A stretch of DNA of 6,408 nt from Bacteroidota bacterium (lineage in GTDB: Bacteria > Bacteroidota > Bacteroidia > Chitinophagales > Chitinophagaceae): the NCBI GenBank assembly GCA_025361325.1, contig JANYAL010000065.1, forward strand, positions 1 through 6,408, in the 5' to 3' direction. The notes below the pieces were generated by a model. That model ran no database searches and was not told the DNA's origin. It saw only the letters and a program-made list of their open reading frames with translations. Of this stretch, positions 1 through 4,370 are shown one piece after another. Positions within the stretch are counted from its first letter, which is position 1, and each line of letters starts with the position of its first letter. Made by a program: the position numbers and the translations under genes.

Positions 1-1
1 A

Positions 2-265
2 CTTGCCGAAGAACTGCCGCAAGAATTCCTGCCTGCCATTACAGCTGAAAGGGTGGCTCACCCCGAGGCTGAGCACTCTATACTGGTAGGGGATAAGGAA
101 AGCACCAATACGGAGATGACCGAATATTTCAACGAATCGCCGCTCGCCTTGGACCGCTGGTGGATCTGGGCCATCGTTCTGGGGGTGATTGGCATTGCGG
201 CCATACTGATCTATCTCAATGACACAGGCTTTTCTTCATCATTTGGTAATGCGGTAAAAAGCTGA
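2..265 (+). CDS. 3' end of a gene of unknown function with a C-terminal membrane anchor (partial)
   Basis: The reading frame is open from the left edge to the TGA at 263-265, giving 87 visible residues. A GTG at 53 could serve as a start, but the frame continues upstream of it without a stop and codes for plausible protein (LAEELPQEF...), so I read this as the tail of a longer gene. The visible part is an acidic, hydrophilic stretch, then one strong hydrophobic segment (WWIWAIVLGVIGIAAILIYL, about residues 53-72 of the visible part), then a short polar tail. This predicts a C-terminal single-span anchor. The methyltransferase starts 7 bases after the stop, so the two are probably co-transcribed. 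I do not recognise the family and assign no function. The coding call is fairly secure; whether the true start is outside the window is inferred. Confidence 0.7.
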   Translation, partial: LAEELPQEFLPAITAERVAHPEAEHSILVGDKESTNTEMTEYFNESPLALDRWWIWAIVLGVIGIAAILIYLNDTGFSSSFGNAVKS

Positions 266-272
266 CAGTTCC

Positions 273-1193
273 ATGGTACATTATGTAAAATGCCCTGTTT
301 GTAACAGTGAAAACATCCATCCTCAACTAAGCGCAAAAGACCACACTGTATCGCAGGCAGTTTTTTCCATCTGGCATTGCAACGACTGTACAGCCAGGTT
401 CACCCAGGATGCTCCCGACCAATCATTTATTACTGCATACTATGCTTCGGAAGACTATATCTCGCACAGCGATACCAAAAAGGGACTCGTCAACAGCCTG
501 TATCACCGGGTCAGGAAATATACCCTGCATGCCAAGTGCCGGCTGGTGATCCGTGAATCGGGTTTGCAGAAAGGAGAGGTGCTGGACATGGGTTGCGGCA
601 CCGGTGCATTCCTGCATACGATGCGCGAAGCGGGATGGGGTGTTACCGGCATGGAACCCGATCAGCAGGCAAGGGAAAAAGCCGGGGAATTATATAATAT
701 TACACCATTGGACCCTGAAAAATTATATGAACTAAAACCCGCAAGCTTTCATGCCATCACCTTATGGCATGTACTGGAGCACGTGCATGACCTGAAGGGC
801 TACCTGCAACAAATGTCGGTACTGCTGGCACCCGGTGGAAAACTGTTTATTGCCGTGCCCAACTATACGTCATATGATTCGTTTGTGTACAGGGAAAACT
901 GGGCGGCTTATGACGTACCCCGGCACCTTTACCATTTTTCGCCCGAAAGCTTGAAACGCCTGCTTTCCACTCTTTCTGACAGTTCCTTCCGGGCGGATTC
1001 CCCCCTTCAACTTTTAACAACAAGACCCATGTGGTTCGACAGTTTCTATGTTAGCCTGCTCAGCGAAAAATACCGGAACGGGAAGGGTCATTTCATCCGG
1101 GCCTGTTGGAATGGGTTGATATCAAACCTGAAGGCCTTGGGTAACAGGGAGAAGTGCAGTTCAGTGATTTATGTTGTAGGGGTGAAAAAGTAA
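273..1193 (+). CDS. class I SAM-dependent methyltransferase with N-terminal zinc ribbon
   Basis: This 306-residue cytoplasmic protein should transfer a methyl group from S-adenosylmethionine to an unknown acceptor. The N-terminus has a four-Cys zinc ribbon (C7-x2-C10 and C36-x2-C39). The Rossmann methyltransferase core follows. Motif I is VLDMGCGTGAF (103-113), the acidic end of strand 2 is GMEPD (126-130), and the post-strand-4 motif is ITLWHVLEHV (162-171). PGGKLFIAVPN lies at 187-197 and PRHLYHFSPESL at 216-227. This pattern fits the Methyltransf_23 type of UbiE-like enzymes, which often sit in polysaccharide or small-molecule modification clusters. Its length is normal for zinc-ribbon members. 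The ATG at 273 is 7 bases after the upstream stop and directly precedes the zinc ribbon, so no earlier start is needed. No clear Shine-Dalgarno is present, which is normal in Bacteroidota. Fold confidence is high; the substrate is unknown. Confidence 0.93.
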   Translation: MVHYVKCPVCNSENIHPQLSAKDHTVSQAVFSIWHCNDCTARFTQDAPDQSFITAYYASEDYISHSDTKKGLVNSLYHRVRKYTLHAKCRLVIRESGLQKGEVLDMGCGTGAFLHTMREAGWGVTGMEPDQQAREKAGELYNITPLDPEKLYELKPASFHAITLWHVLEHVHDLKGYLQQMSVLLAPGGKLFIAVPNYTSYDSFVYRENWAAYDVPRHLYHFSPESLKRLLSTLSDSSFRADSPLQLLTTRPMWFDSFYVSLLSEKYRNGKGHFIRACWNGLISNLKALGNREKCSSVIYVVGVKK

Positions 1194-1196
1194 ATT

Positions 1197-1319
1197 GTGA
1201 ACAGGCTTATTCGCTTTGGTGCGTATTCTATGGTTTTGTTAATTACCATTAATGTATTGTTGTTTTATACGAGGAAAATGGATCGTATCTGCAATTCTAA
1301 AAAACTGATACCTTGTTAA
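1197..1319 (+). CDS. possible 40-residue single-span membrane protein
   Basis: A GTG at 1197 opens a 40-codon frame ending at TAA 1317-1319, three bases after the methyltransferase stop and in the same frame. The product starts VNRLIRFGAYSMVLL, continues through a hydrophobic stretch (about residues 8-23) and ends with a basic tail containing TRKMDR and SKK. A hydrophobic core between positive flanks looks like a small membrane protein more than random sequence. Position after the methyltransferase would allow translational coupling. Against it: the start is GTG, an ATG at 1230 would leave only 29 residues, there is no ribosome-binding signal, and I recognise no family. It could also be a decayed extension of the methyltransferase frame beyond its stop, though that protein ends at a normal place. 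Confidence 0.33.
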   Translation: MNRLIRFGAYSMVLLITINVLLFYTRKMDRICNSKKLIPC

Positions 1320-1368
1320 AGCGCTCTTTTCCCTTTTCCCAATTCCTATTCATTTTCACAATTCACGC

Positions 1369-2190
1369 CTAATTCAAACTCACTTCAAACAGCATCGGCC
1401 AGCGTTTGCCGGTGATGTATATCTTTTTTGTAGCGCTGTCATAGGCGATCCCGTTCAACACATCTGTTCGGTCGGGTATGATCTGATTGGGAAAATATTT
1501 ATCCCTCAGTTCTCCAAAGTCAACTTTACCGATCACATGGCCACTTGACGGATCTATTTTTAAAATATAATTGGCACCCCATACATTGGCCAGGAGATAA
1601 CCATCGATGTATTCCAGTTCATTTAATTGGGGAATGGGACCCGAATTATCGGTTACCGCAATGGTGCTTTTAACCTTGAAATCATCGGGATTCACAAAAT
1701 AGAGATTGGCGCTGCCATCACTGATGATCAGTTCGGAGCCATTATTGGTCATGCCCCAGCCTTCATAAGGCCAGGTGAGGGTTTTTACAGGCTGGTCGAT
1801 GTTCTTTTCATCATATACAAAAACGATGTGGTTCTTCCAGGTGAGCTGGTAGATCTTCCCTTTGAACACATTGATGCCCTCTCCGAATATCTTTGGATCG
1901 GTATAAAAATGTTTTTTCTCTACTTTACCAGTCCTGATATCCGAAATACGAAGTGTAGATTCATTCTCCATACCTGTTCCTTCATACATTTTCCCCTTAT
2001 ACACCTGCAGCCCTTCGGTGAATGCGCTGGTATCATGCGGGTACTGGGCAACTATATTATAGCTGATCTCTTTGGTTGCCAATGCGGCAACGGAAGTATC
2101 GATATCACTTCTTCTACCATTTCCACCGCCATTGCAGGAGACCAGTGAAATCTGGGCAATGATAATATATATAATAAATAACTGCTTCAT
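1369..2190 (-). CDS. glutaminyl-peptide cyclotransferase, lipoprotein (beta-propeller type)
   Basis: This enzyme converts N-terminal Gln of proteins to pyroglutamate, releasing ammonia. The sequence matches the plant/bacterial five-bladed propeller family (Glu_cyclase_2). Characteristic segments, numbered from the start chosen here, are HDTSAFTEGL (52-61), YEGTGMENESTLRISD (69-84), GEGINVFKGKIYQLTW (103-118), YEGWGM (142-147), LNELEYIDGYLLANVWG (189-205) and LNGIAYD (245-251). The Glu of YEGTG is a likely catalytic residue, by family resemblance. I chose the ATG at 2190 because it puts a lipoprotein signal at the N-terminus: MKQ, a hydrophobic run, then lipobox LVSC with Cys19. The mature protein would be lipid-anchored facing the periplasm. 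An in-frame ATG at 2265 would add 25 residues and bury that signal. The 273-residue length is normal. It is convergent with the methyltransferase and probably monocistronic. Confidence 0.92.
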   Translation of the reverse strand: MKQLFIIYIIIAQISLVSCNGGGNGRRSDIDTSVAALATKEISYNIVAQYPHDTSAFTEGLQVYKGKMYEGTGMENESTLRISDIRTGKVEKKHFYTDPKIFGEGINVFKGKIYQLTWKNHIVFVYDEKNIDQPVKTLTWPYEGWGMTNNGSELIISDGSANLYFVNPDDFKVKSTIAVTDNSGPIPQLNELEYIDGYLLANVWGANYILKIDPSSGHVIGKVDFGELRDKYFPNQIIPDRTDVLNGIAYDSATKKIYITGKRWPMLFEVSLN

Positions 2191-2231
2191 TTTCAATGAT
2201 TTTATAATATAAAGAAGTCGTAACCAGTACG

Positions 2232-2261
2232 TAAATCTATCCTTGCATGCTGCTGAACGAA
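2232..2261 (-). promoter_or_regulatory. candidate Bacteroidota promoter for the glutaminyl cyclase
   Basis: Reading the minus strand, TTCG (2261-2258) is followed after 18 bases by TAGATTTA (2239-2232). The known Bacteroidota sigma-A pattern is TTTG or TTG, about 17-23 bases, then TAnnTTTG, so this is 3 of 4 and 5 of 6 fixed positions. Transcription from here would give a leader of roughly 35 bases before the ATG at 2190. That would also exclude the upstream ATG at 2265, supporting the shorter start. Such degenerate motifs arise often by chance in AT-rich DNA. Confidence 0.3.
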
Positions 2262-2297
2262 GCACCTCAGGAGATTTTTAATGCTACTGCGTGATAA

Positions 2298-2341
2298 ACT
2301 TTTGTTCTGGCTACGCCTGCACCAGAATTATCCGCAAAAGT
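2298..2341. repeat. bulged inverted repeat (13 pairs, 7-base one-sided bulge)
   Basis: The outer arms are ACTTTTG (2298-2304) and CAAAAGT (2335-2341). The inner arms are TTCTGG (2305-2310) and CCAGAA (2322-2327). The arms are contiguous on the left and separated on the right by seven unpaired bases (2328-2334), with an 11-base loop (2311-2321). The 13 pairs could form a bulged hairpin in either strand's RNA. It lies 108-151 bases upstream of the cyclase ATG, so it would be in that gene's leader only if transcription starts farther upstream than the candidate promoter. It has no T-run to make it an intrinsic terminator. Its role is unknown. Confidence 0.5.
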
Positions 2342-2427
2342 AGGGTACTGGCCTTGCAGCTCATAGTTTTTTACAGGTAAATAATTGTAAATATTTGTAT
2401 TTACCGGCAATATCTCAAATTTTGATG

Positions 2428-2462
2428 CCGGATACTGGTTACCGGATACTGGGTAACGGATA
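2428..2462. repeat. 14-bp tandem repeat, two full copies plus a partial third
   Basis: CCGGATACTGGTTA (2428-2441) is followed directly by CCGGATACTGGGTA (2442-2455), which differs at one base, and then by a partial copy, ACGGATA (2456-2462). The unit length is not a multiple of three and the stretch is outside recognised genes. It looks like a short slippage-prone intergenic repeat. Within it GTTAC (2438-2442) and GTAAC (2453-2457) form a small inverted pair. Confidence 0.75.
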
Positions 2463-2578
2463 AGCGCTCAAACATGAAACAATCTCCACATCAACCATCT
2501 GCATAGTTGCACATTCATCGTTCACCATTTACCTATTCAGCATTTAATACGGTATCGCCCGGAAGCCTTTAAATATGC

Positions 2579-2628
2579 TATACCTACGTCATTAGTACGT
2601 TAATTAACGTACTAATGACGTAGGTATA
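2579..2628. repeat. perfect 50-bp palindrome with no spacer
   Basis: Each arm is 25 bases and every position pairs, with the symmetry axis between 2603 and 2604 in TTAATTAA. The left arm begins TATACCTACGTCATTAG and the right arm ends with its reverse complement. The first flanking pairs (2578/2629 and 2577/2630) do not match, so the ends are sharp. The tetramer ACGT occurs four times, starting at 2586, 2597, 2607 and 2618, with spacings of 11, 10 and 11 bases, close to one DNA turn each. It is AT-rich and has neither a loop nor a T-run, so it is a poor intrinsic terminator. It begins 96 bases downstream of the AraC-type gene's stop. A protein-binding or recombination site, a cruciform, or a hairpin protecting the mRNA end are all possible. 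Confidence 0.95.
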
Positions 2629-2723
2629 AGGTACCATGATGCTGACTGGTACTTGCTAATCAAAAAGAGTGTAACTGTTATGATAATTTTGAAGAATATG
2701 TACTATTCTGCCTCAGTAATTGG

Positions 2724-4031
2724 TCATTTCTCTCCTTCATTTTCCACCACCAGTTTGCGGCTCTCCAGGTAAGCGGAGGGGGATAGGCCTGTATTCTTTT
2801 TGATGGCATTGTAGAAGGTGGTGCGGGAGTTGAAGCCCACCTCTTTTCCGATGCCTTCCAGGGTAAGTCTTTCCCATTCGGGTTTAAAATGTTTTTCCAG
2901 GTAGGTGAGCCGAAGTTTATTGATGAAATCATTGAAGCGTTCTTGATATCCCCTGTTCAGCAGGGCGGTGAGGTGGTGCAGGGGTATGCCTGTTTCCTCC
3001 GACATGTCATTGATGGAATAGCCGGGTTTGAGGTAGGGCTTTGCCGATTCGAGATGCATATTCAATAAGGGTTTGTAGGCTTCCAGATAGGCAAAGCGGC
3101 CGGAATCAGAAACCGGCTTTTCAACTTTGCCGTCCGTGTTCATAACCGGCGGCGTACCTGCCAAAACGGGTTCGGTATTAAATGTATGCAAAGTGGAACC
3201 GGGTTGAGTGGCAACAGTTACGGAATAAGCAGGGGCCACTACCTGTCCCTGTTGTTTGCGGATCAGGTCCTTCCGAACAATGGGCATCCCGAAAAGGATG
3301 GAGGGTACCAGGAACAGGTAGATACAAAGAAAATAGATCACCGATACGGTGATCGTCATCAGGATATTTATATCAATTCCGTCCTCGATCGGTAAAAAGA
3401 TAAAGACAAGGGTCAGAACGACCATGATCAGTAAGGTGCTGCACAGGGTAAGCAGCCAGCGATAGATATATTTATTCTGATCGGGCGATCGCTGGGCTAT
3501 AGCCGTTTTATTAACTCTCAGCAAACGGAGGGCAAAAGCCAAATAGACTAGTCCAAGCGATGCCTTTATGATGTTATGAATATAAGGCGATAACATATAG
3601 GCCGCCAAATGATTAAGCTTAGAGGGGTCGCTCAATACGGTGGTTATGAATTGACGTTTTGCTTCTGTAGGCAGTATATAGAATGGAACCAATTCGCAAA
3701 ATTGCAGGATCGCGGGAATAAAATGTAGCCAGTCCCACTTCCTGAAACCCGTCTCATCCCTTACGATGGCCCTGATGTACAGAAAAACCATTGGATAATA
3801 CAGGTAAAGCAAGGGAGCCGTGACTCTGAAAAAATGTGGGAATTGGATGTAGAAATTGGTCTTAACCAGCGCATTGGTTGAGATATTCAGCACTAAAATG
3901 ATGGTTGAAAAGGCGAGTATATGGTTGGCGTGTTTATGCGCCTTATTGGCAAAAACCAGGATGCTGCTGCTCAATAACCCCAGTAATATCCCTGAAAATA
4001 CCAGTACGATATAAAAATTATCAAAACTCAT
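2724..4031 (-). CDS. membrane-anchored AraC-family transcriptional regulator (7 helices plus C-terminal HTH)
   Basis: This 435-residue protein has about seven predicted membrane helices in its N-terminal half (roughly 7-28, 36-56, 71-91, 102-120, 148-171, 192-213 and 222-248). A linker of about 60 residues (255-312), rich in Pro, Thr and Val, follows. The AraC-type DNA-binding domain covers about 325-425. Its second helix-turn-helix is especially clear: IGKEVGFNSRTTFYNAIKK (394-412), then the family signature GLSPSAYLES (415-424). The first lies near YSINDMSEETGIPLHHLTAL (338-357). The likely role is to sense a membrane or extracytoplasmic signal and regulate transcription from the membrane; ligand and targets are unknown. 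The ATG at 4031 directly precedes the first helix. The gene is divergent from the repeat protein that starts at 4371. A hairpin sits 13 bases upstream of its start codon. Confidence 0.9.
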   Translation of the reverse strand: MSFDNFYIVLVFSGILLGLLSSSILVFANKAHKHANHILAFSTIILVLNISTNALVKTNFYIQFPHFFRVTAPLLYLYYPMVFLYIRAIVRDETGFRKWDWLHFIPAILQFCELVPFYILPTEAKRQFITTVLSDPSKLNHLAAYMLSPYIHNIIKASLGLVYLAFALRLLRVNKTAIAQRSPDQNKYIYRWLLTLCSTLLIMVVLTLVFIFLPIEDGIDINILMTITVSVIYFLCIYLFLVPSILFGMPIVRKDLIRKQQGQVVAPAYSVTVATQPGSTLHTFNTEPVLAGTPPVMNTDGKVEKPVSDSGRFAYLEAYKPLLNMHLESAKPYLKPGYSINDMSEETGIPLHHLTALLNRGYQERFNDFINKLRLTYLEKHFKPEWERLTLEGIGKEVGFNSRTTFYNAIKKNTGLSPSAYLESRKLVVENEGEK

Positions 4032-4370
4032 GTTATTAGTTTCCAGATGAAAATCTATTCATCTGTCTTTCGTATTAACGCGTTGATTAATATGAAACAA
4101 ACTTTTCTAAAAAAATTCAGACAGATAGAACAATCCCGATCATATCTCAAAATTAATCTAATGTGTTGAATTGGGAGTAGAAATAAATGGTTTATGACAT
4201 AGTATAGATATTATATAAAAGATCAATTTCAAGTAGGTCAGTCCCTTTTTAGATGTTCCATATTCTTAAAACAGCTGGTTTTCATTTTTCTGAACAGGCC
4301 TGATTTGGCTTTTAGGGCTATTATCTTTCTCTTTGTTTATCATTTGCTGTTTATTCAAACCAATTAAAAA
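4032..4370. other. divergent intergenic region between regulator and repeat-protein gene
   Basis: This 339-base AT-rich stretch must hold the promoters of both flanking divergent genes. Apart from the hairpin at 4044-4065, there is an 8-bp palindrome AACGCGTT (4077-4084). For the plus-strand gene, TATCTTTC (4322-4329) resembles a -7 element, but the nearest upstream TTTG (4304-4307) is only 14 bases away, shorter than usual, so I do not call a promoter. A 25-codon frame at 4092-4169 (MKQTFLKKF...) has nothing to support it. No terminator, tRNA or riboswitch is recognised. Confidence 0.6.
4044..4065 (-). promoter_or_regulatory. 8-bp-arm hairpin/inverted repeat just upstream of the AraC-type gene
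   Basis: CAGATGAA (4044-4051) and TTCATCTG (4058-4065) are perfect reverse complements around a 6-base centre (4052-4057). The repeat ends 12 bases before the ATG of the minus-strand regulator. On that strand the centre and one arm contain TAGATTTT (4057-4050), a near match to the Bacteroidota -7 element TAnnTTTG, though I see no good -33 partner. It could therefore be an operator overlapping a promoter, as in autoregulation, or an RNA hairpin near the ribosome-binding region. The inverted repeat is directly seen; either role is inferred. Confidence 0.45.

Larger units (their letters stand above)
2191..2723. other. gene-poor spacer rich in inverted and tandem repeats
   Basis: This 533-base stretch lies between the start of the cyclase and the end of the AraC-type gene, both on the minus strand. 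I find no convincing gene. It contains the candidate cyclase promoter, a bulged inverted repeat at 2298-2341, a 14-bp tandem repeat at 2428-2462 and a perfect 50-bp palindrome at 2579-2628. A minus-strand frame of 66 sense codons (2267-2467) is open but has no ATG. Its end reads plausibly as protein (for example ADNSGAGVARTKVYHAVALKIS shortened to its core, GAGVARTKVYHAVALKIS). It might be a remnant or chance. A 20-codon plus frame starts at ATG 2281 after AGGAG at 2269-2273; I do not call it a gene. No T-run terminator is visible. Confidence 0.6.

Noticed and set aside
1316..1345. Possible bidirectional terminator around AAAGCGCTCTTTT between the convergent genes.
   Set aside because: The stem would be only about four base pairs with no usable loop, and the T/C-rich tract after it is not a clean T-run.
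1193..1363. Nine-base inverted pair AATTGTGAA (1193-1201) and TTCACAATT (1355-1363) bracketing the spacer between the convergent genes.
   Set aside because: The arms are over 150 bases apart and AT-rich, there is no duplication or element between them, and one such pair is expected by chance.
1627..2148. A 173-codon plus-strand frame opposite the glutaminyl cyclase.
   Set aside because: It lies wholly within a well-supported gene on the other strand and matches no family I recognise.
2298..2341. Integron attC site, considered because of the bulged inverted repeat.
   Set aside because: The outer arms lack the RYYYAAC and GTTRRRY core sites, and no integrase or cassette structure is present.
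2281..2343. A 20-codon plus-strand frame preceded by AGGAG at 2269-2273.
   Set aside because: Bacteroidota rarely rely on Shine-Dalgarno sites, the product is very short, and the bases are explained by the inverted repeat at 2298-2341.
4092..4169. A 25-codon frame (MKQTFLKKF...) in the divergent intergenic region.
   Set aside because: It has no recognisable features, no neighbour in frame and no sign of ribosome binding; AT-rich spacers produce such frames readily.
4304..4329. Promoter for the repeat-protein gene (TTTG, then TATCTTTC).
   Set aside because: The 14-base gap is shorter than the usual 17-23 and the -7 match is incomplete, so it cannot be told apart from background.
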